From contig JASJOG010000017.1 of the NCBI GenBank assembly GCA_030142905.1, positions 2,604,001 to 2,668,000 of the forward strand: 64,000 nucleotides of DNA, read 5' to 3'. Position numbers and translations under genes: made by a program. A model generated the notes under the pieces. That model was not told the origin of the DNA. It saw only the letters and a list, made by a program, of their open reading frames with translations, and searched no databases. Below are positions 44,791-57,898 of this stretch, piece after piece (position 1 is the stretch's first letter; each line of letters begins with the position of its first letter). The DNA is from Heliopora coerulea. Its lineage: Eukaryota > Cnidaria > Anthozoa > Scleralcyonacea > Helioporidae.

Positions 44791-45711
44791 TTACTGGGAA
44801 ATATGTCCCCCCAAAAGATATGACCCCGGGACAAATTGCCCAAGAAACATGTCCCCCTCTTCGGCAATTTATCTCCCTTATGCAAACGCACTCATGTTCA
44901 TGTCATAGACGTTAACATAGCTTGGTATACGGTTTTGTTGAACTAAACCTTTACAGAAACATTGCGCGACAATCCATACACGTGGCAAAGAAATATAAAA
45001 TAGGTACGCTTTAGCGTACATGTATCTACTGCTTAGTACGAAACGTAGACTGAAGTCCGGAGTAATGAAGTGAATTTAAAGCCTAGTGTCCATTTAATCG
45101 CTGCGGTTACTCAAAATTCAGTTCTTCGATCTCCGCGATTATATGGAAACCAGTCGTTGCCACTGACTATTTTGGTTCACTGGCGATTCTAGCGATTTTA
45201 TAGCTAATTATCAATCGGTGCGATCACTGAGTTTACTTTTCAGCCATCGCAACGATTGTAGCAATCTTAGCGATTGTATGGAAAGTAGGCTTAAGCCGTT
45301 AAATTGTCGAATGCTCGAATTGAATTTCTATTTGACAATTGACGAGGAATGATCATTGCTGAAGAAATCGCACGACGAATGATTGGGAAAAGTCGTAGCT
45401 GTCCAGCCCTTAGTATTCGCCGATTCATTGGCTCCGATTTATTCTGTTGTTACTTACTCACGCTTTTGAGCTTGCTTGCCAGTAAGGTATCTACTGGTGC
45501 ATGCGCAGTATGTACAACAAACCGCACCACCCAATCAATCTCAGCTTCAGAAGAAAGTTTAAGAAGCTTGGCTTCGGAAATAACTTCTCGGTGTCTGAAG
45601 GTACTGTGGACGTACAAAGGGGGCCAAATTTCCGATAAAGGGAATATATTTCCTAGGAAATACGTCCCTGTCGAGAGACAAATGTTGGGGGGGGGGACAT
45701 ATTTACTGGGA
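44791..45711. repeat. MITE with inverted, C-rich ends
   Basis: The left end TACTGGGAAATATGTCCCCC and the right end (reverse complement) TCCCAGTAAATATGTCCCCC are inverted copies; the similarity extends about 90 bases inward. No coding is seen. An ORF-like stretch at 45349-45863 lacks homology. Confidence 0.55.
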
Positions 45712-46214
45712 CACCGAGATAAGCTTTGTATTGTGCGGGAAAATTGAGCCAGAAACCAGTTCAGTTGCATAATATGTAGCAACGGCCTTGCATTTGTCTT
45801 CTTTGTCAAATATTTTCTTTCCACCAATGTTTCTGGATGAAAGGAATGAAATTCTCGTCTCAAGTTTGATATCTGTCATGTCAATGAAACATCTTGTCGC
45901 CATTTCTTTTCATAACCGTTCATAGTACGAGGCTTTGTCAGCGTTAATCTCAATGTTCTTGAACTCACATGTGACTAGACAGTAAACAAAACACTCGATC
46001 AACACAGAGTGCATTTTGTTGCTTCACCTAGAACACACTAGATTTCTTGTATTAAAGTAAATTAAACACATTAGATTTCTTTGCCCACGAGAGTCGAGCT
46101 CTACAATGTCATCTGCAACACTATCTTTCATGATATCCATTCCACTATCATGTGATAATCGAAGCACACACGCGTTGTTGATAAGATTTGACTTGGTTTG
46201 CCGGGTTTTACTGT

Positions 46215-46765
46215 TTATATGAGAGAATTAGCAACTCGGCTTGCGGAGATCCCGGCAGCCAATGCCAGGATCTCGGTGAGCCGAGTTATTCAGAGGGATC
46301 GCAAACAATAACGGAATCTCGCCTGACGGGATGTCCCGGCCAGCCGTTACATCCCGCGTAACCGAGATCCTGGCAAGGCGGGATAAATTTTCTTCCATAT
46401 AAACGTGAAAAGGCGGGATATCCCGATCAATCGGGATAAAGTAGACTAAACTGCGCATGCTATAAACAATTCAAATGGAGTCTGGAGCAGTAGAAAAGCA
46501 TTTGAAGCCTCCAAAATTGTGACAGAAACGTCACTTTGTGTTTTGATACACACTACACAAAAAAGCAGAATCCTATGTTGCTGAAAAAACATGGTGAATA
46601 AAATAACATGTACTGTCAGCAGGAAAACCACTTTTCGGCCTCCATTTTGTACAGTTTCCCGCGTTTTTAGCTCTTCATAAAAATGCATTTTCTTTATTGC
46701 ATATAAACCCGGGACAAATTTCATCCCGGTTAACTGGGATGTCCCGGTATGCCGAGGCCATGTAA
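46215..46765. repeat. Palindromic repeat with GGGATNTCCCGG words
   Basis: Rich in complementary GGGATGTCCCGG, GGATCTCGGT / ACCGAGATCCTGGC and CATATAAACSCGGGA segments. The right edge is GGCCATGTAAACAGCCCCTC. It looks like a non-autonomous foldback element just upstream of the TRIM promoter region. Boundaries are approximate. Confidence 0.45.
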
Positions 46766-46799
46766 ACAGCCCCTCAGTGTATTCAGTTCAGGACGCCTG

Positions 46800-46874
46800 G
46801 GTAACTAGGCAGCCTTGTTACTTGGGTGCGCAAACGTCGAGACTACAGAGTATACTTCCGAAACAGAAACCAAG
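46800..46874 (+). other. Probable 5'UTR exon of the TRIM45-like gene
   Basis: A consensus donor, AAG|GTAAGT, lies at 46874/46875. A T-rich acceptor ending GATGTAG at 47136 lies 24 bases before the RING exon's ATG. An in-frame TAG at that acceptor closes the frame upstream of the ATG. The 5' limit is a guess. Confidence 0.5.
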
Positions 46875-47160
46875 GTAAGTAAACAAAAACTGTTCTGCGT
46901 GAATTCTCTGAGTAACTTTTTTTCTGTCTCCCGGGAAGCAAGTTTTGCTTGAAAAAAATGTTTCCACGGAAGAAACTTGAGGAAACGTGGAAAATCTTGC
47001 AAAATTTATAAATATGTGGAAGACCCCTTCGTATAATTGCAACCAAATGTGTGTATGAAGGGTTTGCCCTTGTTAGTCGATGTGAAGACGCATGCCATAA
47101 ATTTGATTTCGTTCCTTGTTATTTTATCCGATGTAGGAGGAAAAACGTGACAGACCAGAT

Positions 47161-47334
47161 ATGAACCAGATTAAAGATCTTATGACTTGCCCTGTCTGTG
47201 CCCAGCTTTTTCGTGAACCTAAAATTCTTCCATGTTTGCATTCATTCTGCACACCTTGTTTGGAGAATCTTGTTTCGTACGATGCACAACAGCGATCATC
47301 TTTGATTTGTCCGCAATGTCGCCGAAGAGTTCAG
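47161..47334 (+). CDS. TRIM45-like: TRIM45-like coding exon 1 (RING)
   Basis: Fifty-eight codons from the ATG to donor CAG|GTAATT. All RING metal ligands are present: CPVC, C-x-H-x2-C-x2-C and CPQC. Read past the donor, the frame stops soon, which supports the splice. Confidence 0.93.
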
Positions 47335-50300
47335 GTAATTTCCTATAGATATCATACTTTTGTTCTTTATTAACCTTGAGTGGGCGATATTCTAGACATT
47401 TCTGTATATACGGGAGGATTGCTGAGATACTTGAATATGGTCGACGATATTCACGCCAAACTCTTGTAACTCTTAGCATCATTAGCGTCGAGAGGGGGGG
47501 TAGGGGAAGTACTTTCCCCGTGACCCAGGCCCGAAGGGGGGCCCGGACCCAGAAAGTTGGCCGCAAAATCTTTAACACGCTTTACCTTGATTTTTTTCAA
47601 GTAAATACGAATGCATCTCTACTGTAAAATAATATTTCTCAATGACGAACTGACGATGAAGTATTTTCTGCCACGTAAATAGTGGTTTTAAGTTTCTCAA
47701 GCCAACTTGTCAATCAACATTGCTATTTTGTGTGGGAATATGCGATCTGACCACAAGAGAACACTTGGTTTGTTGATAAAGGTTCAAATTTCAAGGTTGC
47801 GTTCGCATCCAACAGACAAAGAAGTCAAAATTAAATCAAGAAGACATAAACGGCTTTGTGAGCCTTTTTTACTTTATCACTGTTGTTTTGCTTTGAATTT
47901 ATGATACTTTTAGATTGTTGTTTATTCAAATATACAAAATTGAAACAAAACAGATGTAGTGAAAACCGACTGTGTAGTGTGTAGTCTAAATTAAATTAGA
48001 CATAACTCCGCGCAATCTGTCGCCCTGTGTGGATATTATATTTTATTTGTTCCTACAAGTCACAACCGGCTTCAGAGCTTTCATACAACAGTGTGATCGA
48101 TGTGATCAGTGATTACTGTATGATGTCCTCTTACCAACATAAATCCGGTGCCCAAAAAAAGCGAGGGAAGCAACAACGCGCGAATGAAGAAAAGAGAGGC
48201 TCTCGTACATTATCAGAGGCTACATTATTTGCTTTTTGTACTTTTAGTACTTCACTTTATGTAGAATGTAACATACAAACTTATTTTAGGTGAATAAATT
48301 CATAAATATTAGGTGAAGAGACTTTTTTACATCTTTAATGTAATGAAAATGCGATGGCTTCCGTTTAGCTATTTACTTCACGATAACGCCGTTAGAACTA
48401 AAAATATTGGAGGCTTGGAGGGGCCGGCATCCAAATTTTGACCCAGGGTCCGCTTTGGCTCTCGACGGCAGTGCTTAGCATCCGCTCTTTTTTCAGGGTT
48501 GTTTTGTTTTTATTTTTTTCTCGAAGGTCATAAGATTTCAAAGACCTTCTCAGTAAATAATGGGGACAAATAAAAATACTGTAGTCTTCGTTTGTTTATT
48601 TCAATGACAAATACTGTAGAATTTTAATTTGACTTCAAATGGTTTTAGAAGTGAGAAATTTTCATTACTATGAAGTTACTATGTGAAACATCTCTGCAGT
48701 CATTGAAATTTGGCTGACATGCATAAAGTGTCTTAGTGTTGAATTTACATACTAATGGTAAATGATAATTTTTGGTTGATTTTACGTTGTTATTTGTTGG
48801 TTGTAGTATTATGGTGCTAGTTTCGAATGTTGCTCGTCCGAGACACTTTTCCACAACCCAGTGAAAACTTGCATGTCTAGGCAGGCAAATGAGTAGGAAA
48901 ACTTACTTGTCCGTCAACGAGATCTACTTGTCCCAGACGACTGGTCGGGACTTTCGTCGTGCCCTGCTACAGCCTATCTCAAATACACAAGTACTATCGA
49001 GAACACTAAATGTAGGCAACCGGATTTGCGTTCACGATTCGTAATGGCTGTCATGGATACGGTAGATCGATAATCAATATTTTTGGGAGTCGAATTGACT
49101 GTACTTACAAGTATGTAAGTATGCAACTAAACTAAATTTCGCTATATGCTCGGTGCTATTTTCATCATGTTGATATGGGAATGGTTAACAAAGTGACTTT
49201 CGTGGATGCTTTTCATGAAGAAGATCGAAAGCGGTGATATCTTGATCGCGTTCTGAATTTTTCGCTTTTTAATGTGGCTTTTAATTTATTGGTCTGAAAG
49301 TAAACTAATGCGATGTCAGTTAAACGGACGACGAGTGAACATGAGAGAAAGTTTCTCTCCTCTGCTTTTGTCACGGTTCGCAGCCAGGTCGGCAACGGAA
49401 ACGAAGCGACAGGGCTTTGACATGTTGTAGACAAGCCATTGTGTCTACATTTAGTGCAAATGCAATTGACGTTTTTGTTCTTGACCTTTTGAAAGTCAGA
49501 AAACGTCCGTGTTTTCATTTAGTCATAGAAACACGAGAAGTCCGATTTTTTAATGGTATTGTTTGAGCTTTGTGCCTGATATATCCACACAAATAAAGTC
49601 TGATCGCTTTATTAATCAATACGAAATTACTGGTTTCCTGTAGCAATCAAACTCACATAATGAGGACGTTGCGATACACGCTAAAACGTACAAACGTGTT
49701 AGTGTCTTCTGAAAAACTACATTAAAAAGGAAAACATACATTTATTTCAGAATGATATTTGGGTACTTAAACGATCAAATCAATAAGCTCATACAAAAAA
49801 TGTCAAGACAAAAATGTGTTAAATACAACGGAGGCAAAATGCATGACGTAATAACAACGGGATTTCAAATGGAAGACGTTTGTCCATCCAGTCATTTGCA
49901 CATATAGAACACGCAAACCTCGAAATCGATTACCTTACAAAAAACTAGAAAAGAATAGCAAAACGCTGAACTAGGAGAGAAGCACACTCAAGGAAAATCG
50001 ATGGCAATGCCACAGAATACAACTCACTTTCGGCAGCTTTCATGTTTGTGTCATCGTGGATGTTGCTTCACATAGCTCATTAATTCAAACGCCGCCGTCG
50101 TCCTGGCAAGCGTCAAAGGGCTAACATCCACCGGCATGTTTATCTGAACTTAAATCTAAACCTAGATGTTTTCACCAGCTGAGTGCTTTATAGTCAATGT
50201 ATTACTGAATAAAAAGTGCGGAGGCAAAGGACGTGGTTAGGAAAAATATCTGGTAAGTTTTTCGGTCGGAATTGATACCTTCTCGAGTTCTGACGGGTTT

Positions 50301-53300
50301 TTTTCCAGTCATGCCAAGGTTAGCATGATTTTAATGTAGTCGAATCCATCCAACCTTTGTGAAGTTCTTTTTAGGCGTAGTGTAAATTGTAGAGTAAATT
50401 GTTGTGTTTTTAGCTTTAGCAACAAACGTGCAATGGCAGAGCGAACAGCTGACTTCAAAATGGCATCTAAAGCAATCGCATGGTTATGTCCGATGAAGAG
50501 AGAGTGAAAAATCTTGAGCGCTTTCTGAAAATTTAAGCCAAAGTGTGAAACAATTGCAACAATTTCTAATCTTATGGAGCTATTTAGCCTAACTTTATCG
50601 ATCGTTCCCAGCAAAATAATCGAAAATTTACTCAAGAAACTGCCGTAACGGTTATTATTTGTGTAAATCGATAATTTCGCAGTATATGTGGTATGACTTT
50701 CATCCTGTTTTTGCTTACGACAACAGTTAGTACAGGCTACCAAGTTTCGTCTTTCAGAAAACGGAAAAAAGCCGTAATTTATTTTGGTATTTGCTGTTTG
50801 AACAACCAGGAACAGGTGACCAGTCTATTCCATACTTCTTTCATCGTGGGGTTGATGAGTAATGTTCTGTACTTTTGCGATGTTATGAATTAAACTTTAC
50901 CGTGTTTACATTTAACTATAATCCATAAGACGTGACTTGTTGCTGGGAATCGATGGAGCAGTCCAGACCGATATATTGTTCTTTGGAAGCATTCAAGTGT
51001 ATAAACAGTATAACGTCTCCTGTCTTGCGCAATTATTTTTCAAAAATTTGACGTAATATTAAAACTCGTGGAAATCATTTTTGCATAATTTTGCCCGAAG
51101 TAAAAATTTGAATCTGATACAAAACTGTTCGCATTTTAGGGGGCAAAGATTTTTAATAACCTTTCTAGTGAAATTCGAATTGAAAAATTTATTGTTAAAT
51201 CTAAACATCTATGTCAATCCTACAACTTTTAAGTTTAACTTTTGTTTATCTTATGTACTTTTTAAAACTTTTTAAATGATACTTTTATAACTATTGTAAT
51301 ATTTTTAATCCAGGTTCTAAAGGTCTAAGATTCATTGCGGGTATTTATAGCTGAACCATGTCAACCTGTGTGAATGTTGTTTAACAATAAATGATAACAG
51401 GTAAAAAGTTGCCTAAAGTCAAACTGCCCGGGGAACGTGCTAGAAGATGGCCAAAGTCATGCGCATAAAAAATTAGGGGCAAATTTTAACTCGAGATGGA
51501 CTTCTGGTTTATTATCTATTCTGCGGTCATGTGGTAAATATCGATCGTAGCATTTCGGTAGCTTCCTATAATCCTCTCGTATTACGTAATAAAACGTCAT
51601 CATTTTGTGCCTCATACATAAATGGTCTGTCGTTGATGACTTAGTGTGCTGCTGTTGCTATGCAACAATAGACCCAACAAATATGTTTCAGTAGAACCTC
51701 GCTAACTCGAACTCGGTTAACTCGAACTCCCCGCTAACTCGAACCAAATTCAATTTCCCCTGGATTTGATCACATTTTCCCTGTCATTTACTACCGCATA
51801 ACTCGAACTCGGTTAATTCGAACTCCCCGCTAACTCGAACTAATTTCATACTCCTTTGGTTCAAGTTTACCCCGTCAACTCGAACTCTATTTTGAAAACG
51901 TCGGTCGATAAACCTGAAAGTGTCAGGACGTAGCTGTTTGACTAGTCGGAATCTTGAATCTTTACTGATAACGTGACAATGTATGGAAACGTAACTCAAA
52001 TCCAATAAAGAATATATTTCCGGAGCGACGCAGTCTAAAGTCCACATAACGAATTGACTATCCGGGGTAAATACTGCGCACACAATTATAATTCGATGAA
52101 ATGATTCTTAGATTGTCACACAAATTAGTCTTGAGTAGCCCGTAGCAACTGTTCTAGTTTATCTAATTTATTTTGTAGGGCTTTCAGAAATTTGTACAGC
52201 CGTATGTACACGACCCAAACATTCACTGAACGTGCATATTCTGGTATAGGCATTTTATCATAAACAGTTATTCAACTCAGTAGTGGCAGACATCAAAATA
52301 TGGTAATATTAGAATTCAGGACAACACATTCAACTCTATCCATGCTGAAAAATTAAATTATTCTTAACTGACTGGACCAAAATGACTAGCAATTGTGTAT
52401 TAATTGTTGACAGGATACTTGAAATCCAACGCCCACCCCGCTAACTCGAACTATTTTTCATTACCGTTGGCAGTTCGAGTTTGCGGGATTCTTCTGTATT
52501 TATCTGTTTTTGTCGTAACTTTTCGGAATATGTTACTCCTTGGTGCCAAAACTAACCCTTGGTTTGCGACATTTGGAAATTTTCGAAGACTTTGTGAGAA
52601 TATTTTTCTTTCGGCTTTTTTTATTTTCTCCCGGTTCATAATTAATACATACAGAATGTTAGATACGTGGGAAAACATATTCTATAGGAGAGGTGAATAC
52701 GTAATGCTATTCCGGCTGACGTGTAAATGAAGATGTCAGAGCCTCATAAACGTGAAGAACAATGATAACGGAAAACACAAGATTCCCTTCTGATGCAGAA
52801 CAGAAAATTCCATTATAATCCTACACTGGAAAAGTCAACTCAATCAGTTGAGTTAGTTTGTGCGGCATTTGAAGTCGTATTTATGGGATACCGGACTAGA
52901 AAGGAAGGAGAACAAAAGATAAAATTCAAATTCATGAAATTATTGACCAATGGACTGACAAGTTGTTAATAGCCAAAAGGGTCAGGGAAATGCCGAAACT
53001 TGCTAGATTAGAAACTGACGTTTCGAACGTAGGACCTTTGTTCGAAACATCAGTTTTTCATCTAGCAGTACTAAACCCACAAGGTGTCTTAGTATAATTT
53101 TTTATGAAGTTACTGCAAACCTTTCTCCTAGCTTAGTTGTCCTGTGTGCTAAAGAATTCGTGTAGCAAGTTTTGGATGTTCCTTGAACTTAAGTGCATCT
53201 TACACGTACTTTACTATTGCCGATGCCACACTATTTTTATATTCATTGGACTGACTGACTGTCGATATTTTATATATTTAATAACTCAATTTAAATTTTA

Positions 53301-56300
53301 TAAGAAACCTGGCCTGCTGGAAACCTTTCGTAGTTTAATATCGCGCTGAGAGGCTATATTCTGCTTGCTTATCCACTCTCCTACGGCAGAATAAAAGTTT
53401 AGATTTGCTAAAAGTACACACTCAGGAATAACCCTCTAATTTTTTTCTTAATTTCAGATCCCCGGAGAAGGCGTTTCTTCGCTGCAAACCAATTTGTTTG
53501 CCCAAAATATGTTGACGGTCATAGCGCTGGATAATTCTTCGGTCAATCAAATCAGCTGTGAAAATTGCATAAGCAAAGAGCCGCCAGTCTCGAGGTGTAT
53601 CCTGTGCCGAAAATTCCTCTGTAATTTCTGCACAACTGCCCATCGCCGATCACGTGACACCGTGGATCATCAGCTATCTTCTTTAGAAGACGTCCGATCA
53701 TGCCTTCCTGGTGAATTGGCCAAACCTCTGTTTTGTGGTGTTCATAAGAAAGAAAAGTTGGTACTTTACTGCGAATCTTGCCAGACTTCTGTGTGTCGTG
53801 ATTGCACTATGATGGAGCACCGAAGTCACAAGTAAGAGTTTAGACATTACTGCTGCATGTGTTTTACTGAACGAAGCAGAAGTCGATTTCTAAGACAGAT
53901 GTGTTATAGCCAGGGTTTTCGCTGCCAAGAACAACAGTCAGAGAACGTGTTTTTGGCGGGAACACAACATTCCTCGAAACAACTTCAGCCGAATCACATT
54001 TTAATTGGGAATTGCCTACTACACCGCTTGTCGTTCAGACTTGCTTGTAGTCCAATTTTAGGTGTAATAATTTCTCAACCGGCTCAATTATTTTAAATCA
54101 GTTCCATCGTTGTTAAAGCCAGTTCAATATTTTTGAACCAGTTCAAACATGGAGACTTCATAAGCATAAATAAATATTTGGTAATCAAAAACAGAATTCG
54201 ACTTTCAATATACCGGTCGTTGCGCTCCTGTCCTTCTTTGCCTACGTCTCTTTCTTTTTCTACTTCACTTTAAACTTTTTTTCAGACGGTGGCGACTTCT
54301 TAGTATTTTATTCTGACTACTGACAAAGTGTTTTACTCTGGCAAACGCTAGATGATATTACTCGTGAGTGGCATACATGCCACTAGGAAAGAGTTGAGTC
54401 GTCCAGATTTCCTACCATACAGGTTATATTGCCTGGTTACTCATGTACTGAGTGATGTGAACATTACTAACCCAATACTTGAAACGATGGGTTACGTTGT
54501 AAGTAAACAGTGGCGGATCCAGAATTTTTGAAAAAGCGACCATGTTTATGCTCATGAGGAAGCCTCATGCAGATTTACTCGACGGAAGTTTTCCCTTACT
54601 GAAGAAATCTAAAATAGCATTTTCAAAGTTTTACACATACTTTTTATCAAAAACTGGTATTTTAATATTACGAAGCTGTGTAAGTCGCAGCTCCTCCGTA
54701 GTCTTGTGGGTAGTATATCGAACAAGGGAGACAGCCATATTTGGAAAAAGCAGAAATTTCAATTGTTTTTATCGTCTTCAACATTGGCAATGTTTACTTT
54801 AAGGCTCATCTAACCTCAATGTCAGGAACGCGAATGGATGTTTAGAAAGTAAGAGTAAAGTTGGAAGCAGTGGCGTAACGGAACTACAGGGGACCCTTAG
54901 GAGATTTTCGTTCGGGGGGGCCATCACCCCCCTCAGTATAGACATATATTTCAAGACGTTAATCTCAATTGTCTTTACACATTCATCGGGGGCCCCTTAG
55001 GGGTCGGGGGCCCTTAGGAGTTGCTCTAACCCTGACCATCGTCCGTTACGCCACTGGTTGGAAGCATACTTTGTGTGAGTGTAGCAATTTCATAGTGCAA
55101 ATGATGCGATTGTTATTTGTGTGTTTCTGCCTCCTCCCTTCCCCCACCACCATTACCAATCTTACAAGCCGATATAAAGTAAACTAGATGCTTGGTATCA
55201 AGGCAGGTCTGGTGACAAATACGGTTACTGTTATACAACCAAAATTTAAGACAGTCTAATACAACCAAAATCTAAGAGTAACTTCAAAAATTCATTAATA
55301 ATTTATGAGAAAGATAAAAAGGAACATCATAATCGTGTAAAAACATACTTTTCTCCTCAAACTTTTGTGGCTTAGAAAACATTAATTTTCAAACTTTCGT
55401 CGCAAATTGCAGTATTAAAGGACTCGTTTTTGAAGTAACTTAAAACCTCGCAGCACTTGCTTATATAGGATATAAAACTCTCGACTATCTCTTGTTTTAA
55501 ATACGATAAAGCACTCCTACTCGTTTTTTAAATGCTAATTAACGCATTTCTGTGAAATTAAATTCAAAAGGGGGTCTTTAGGCGCCTTTATTGGATCCAC
55601 CACTGAAAAACTAACCGTGGAACCCAGATCTTTTAGGTTCATGAGGTTTACATTAGTAAATGTATAGTTAATGTAACTAGCCAGTTACAAGTGATGTTTC
55701 GTTCACAGTAGGTAACAATCATCAGTCGTCTCGGTGAATGCTGCAGACATGTCTGCACACATGTGCTCCTCGTACAAGCTGTAATTGTGGGAAGGGTTGT
55801 TTGATTTTTAGGTACGCTTTTGCCAAGGAGATTTACAACAAGGAGCGAGGAAAAATTGCTGAACAATTAAGCGAAGCTAGGTCAATGGGGTTGTTTCTGA
55901 AACAAGGTCTTGCGGCTGTTAGTGAGATGCGATCGAGTGTCGACGAGAGAACACGTGCAATGATCAAGGAGTTGAACGAGATCTTCACACAATGCATGCG
56001 AACAATCAACGAACGCTACAGCTTCCTGTATAACCAAATCCAAAATATCAGAAACGAACGGCTGTTGCACCTGGACGCACAGAAATCTGAATTGGAGTAT
56101 GCGTTTGGCTCCATCCAGAGTAGTATAGGCTTCACAGAACTCACATTGCGAAACAGCACTCAAGTTGAAGTCCTGGCGATGAAAAAGTACATCATGGATC
56201 GTATGAAGGAGCTGACTGGAGCGCAGTACAACTGTGTTCCCGTGGCTGATGACAATATCCGTTTGACTGTTGACGGTAATGTAATGCAGCTCCTTTCGCA

Positions 56301-57654
56301 ACTTGGAAGAGTGGAAGACACAAACACCAGTCCATCGGCATCCTTAGTTAAAGGAATAGACGCCCCTGTGGTCGCTCGGCAGATGGCCAGCTTTCTTGTC
56401 CAATGTTATGATGGCCGTGGTGATCCTCGCACTAGAGGTGGCGATCGTGTAATTGTTACTGTGCAATCCACCGATGATAGCGCTGCACCAGTCAAGACCG
56501 AGAGGTCTTACCAAGCACAAGTAATTGACCGCCAAAATGGCTGTTACACAGTTACGTATACTCCAACAACTTGCGGAGAACATCTAATAACGGTCTTCAT
56601 TAATGGAATGATAGTCAAGGGAAGTCCTTTCTCCGTGCCCGTCCAGGAAAACACACTGCTTCTTGAACCGACGACGCCAGTATCACTTTCGAATTCCCAC
56701 AACGATGATAACACTTCTCTTGGAGACCCGTTGCTACATTTTGTAAATTCATCGCAAGCATTCGAAGTCGATTCGGCACGTCCGGAATTAAAGCGCCAAG
56801 GCGACAACCCGGAAACCCCGACTTGTTCCAAAAAGTTTAAACTTGAACCAAATGACTTGGACTCGTTGCCAGATCAATTGTTTGCGCATTCTCCTGACGC
56901 TAGTCGGATCAAACAGGAACACCTTGAACCACACGTTATTTCCGAACAGTTCTGCGAAGAACCTGGTCCGCACGTGTCAAAATTAGACTCATCCGAAGCA
57001 TATTCGCTACCTAAGCAGCTTGTTGATACACCTAGTGATCCTGAGGTAAAATTACAGCAGGCAAATTCATCTATAACGTCACCGCCATCGAACTCGAACT
57101 TTTTGACCAAGCAGTTAGAAGACCTTTCCTCCTCTCACGATTTTAAAGCCAAATACTCGGAATCTACATTCCTGGAAGAGCACGTCATTGTTTCGTCCAG
57201 TTCGGAAAATCTCAAAATTCAGTCACCAAGTTTTCCCTGTGATGGTTTAACTGCCACCGTTAACGCAGAAAGTGCAGTTGATAACAGTGACGTTGGTGGT
57301 TCCACAACAGTATCAAGTCATTTCCCAAGTGATTCTCCTACTCATTCTGTAGTCTATAACATGGATACGCCTGAATCCGAGTTTAATAATAAAAAAGAAG
57401 GTAATTTACCAGACGAGAGGAATCCTGATAATCAAACTGAGGATGAACGTCGCGATTCCCAGGCGTTTATGTACGAAAACGAAGCTGTCCGTGAAATTAC
57501 ATCATCGGAGGACCTTTCCAAGTCTAAAGAACTTGCTACTGTTTCACAGGATCCTTCCGGGGATTCTAAAGAGATGACTCATTCGCCAAAAGAGACAACA
57601 CCGAGCAATGACTCTAACATGACTGGTGGCGAAGACTTTGGAGAAGAGCAATAG
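47161..57654 (+). CDS. TRIM45-like: TRIM45-like E3 ubiquitin ligase: RING, B-boxes, coiled coil, filamin (3 coding exons)
   Basis: Three exons (47161-47334, 53458-53831, 55812-57654) join in phase to give 2391 nt, 796 aa. The RING finger is at residues 9-57 (CPVC, CLHSFCTPC, CPQC). B-box 1 is near 92-131 (CENC, CILC, FCTTAHR) and B-box 2 near 148-183 (CGVH, CESC, CRDC, EHRSH). A coiled coil follows (about 184-300), then a filamin/ABP280 repeat (about 365-460, ending GSPFSVPV). The RING implies E2 binding and ubiquitin transfer; the filamin repeat is a substrate or partner module. Among TRIMs, filamin without NHL repeats is the TRIM45 layout, whereas TRIM2/3/71 carry NHL. Residues 461-796 form a low-complexity acidic, Ser-rich tail with degenerate repeats, much longer than the tail of vertebrate TRIM45. 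The ATG follows an in-frame stop. The exact subfamily name is inference. Confidence 0.9.
51689..52496. mobile_element. Pogo-like MITE with TAACTCGAAC repeats, TRIM intron 1
   Basis: The left end CAGTAGAACCTCGCTAACTCGAAC and the right end (reverse complement) CAGAAGAATCCCGCAAACTCGAAC are degenerate inverted copies. The first 200 bases hold six or more (C/T)TAACTCGAAC units. No transposase is seen. Confidence 0.65.
52999..53067. repeat. Short foldback with GACGTTTCGAAC core
   Basis: TGCTAGATTAGAAACTGACG TTTCGAAC pairs with GTTCGAAAC ATCAGTTTTTCATCTAGCA across a loop of about 14 bases. It has the same GAAAC-containing core as the other foldbacks. TRIM intron 1. Confidence 0.65.
53458..53831 (+). 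CDS. TRIM45-like: TRIM45-like coding exon 2 (B-boxes 1 and 2)
   Basis: It follows a pyrimidine-rich acceptor, TTAATTTCAG, in phase 0 and ends in phase 2 before GTAAGA (CACAA|GTAAGA). It carries both zinc-binding B-boxes with intact Cys/His ligands. Confidence 0.92.
54508..55605. mobile_element. hAT-like non-autonomous element, TRIM intron 2
   Basis: The ends CAGTGGCGGATCCAGA and TTGGATCCACCACTG are inverted copies. No clear 8-bp duplication remains. It hosts a younger MITE at 54868-55056. Confidence 0.55.
54868..55056. mobile_element. 189-bp hAT MITE with perfect target duplication
   Basis: CAGTGGCGTAACGG ... CCGTTACGCCACTG, flanked by identical 8-mers GTTGGAAG (54860-54867 and 55057-55064). 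Its interior is G/C-rich with GGGGGCC runs. It is nested in the 54508-55605 element. Confidence 0.88.
55812..57654 (+). CDS. TRIM45-like: TRIM45-like coding exon 3 (coiled coil, filamin, tail)
   Basis: It begins after acceptor GATTTTTAG and completes the split Lys codon (AA|G), then reads YAFAKEIYNKERGKIAEQL and a heptad-rich region. The filamin repeat lies at about 56356-56643 and the Ser/Glu-rich tail at 56644-57651, before TAG. The open frame extends upstream of the acceptor but is not homologous there. Confidence 0.93.
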
Positions 57655-57892
57655 AAATTTTGCAAGATATTCCAAACCTATTATATAGCAAAAAGGACTT
57701 AGAATATATAAAGCAAAATACTTACAATGCAAGTCCGCGAGGGAGAGTTAATTTGACGATATTTAGGGGATCGTTCTAGCCATATTACACTTTGCAGTTA
57801 CGTGCTGCCGATTACCCTATGGCTGACCAATCCACCAAAATTCACGGCATGGCGTTTGGAACTTGCAGTTTTATTGAAAGTGACCGTGGTTA

Positions 57893-57898
57893 AATAAA
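57893..57898 (+). terminator. PolyA signal for the TRIM45-like gene
   Basis: AATAAA about 240 bases after the TRIM stop codon, the first one downstream on this strand. This implies a short 3'UTR. Confidence 0.5.

Noticed and set aside
47486..48470. Transposon with CGTCGAGAG ends in TRIM intron 1
   Set aside because: The inverted words are only about 9 bases and no target duplication was found. The similarity of the C-rich stretches could be coincidence.
50309..50743. 144-codon minus-strand frame in TRIM intron 1
   Set aside because: No family signature; antisense in an intron. It is probably a chance frame.
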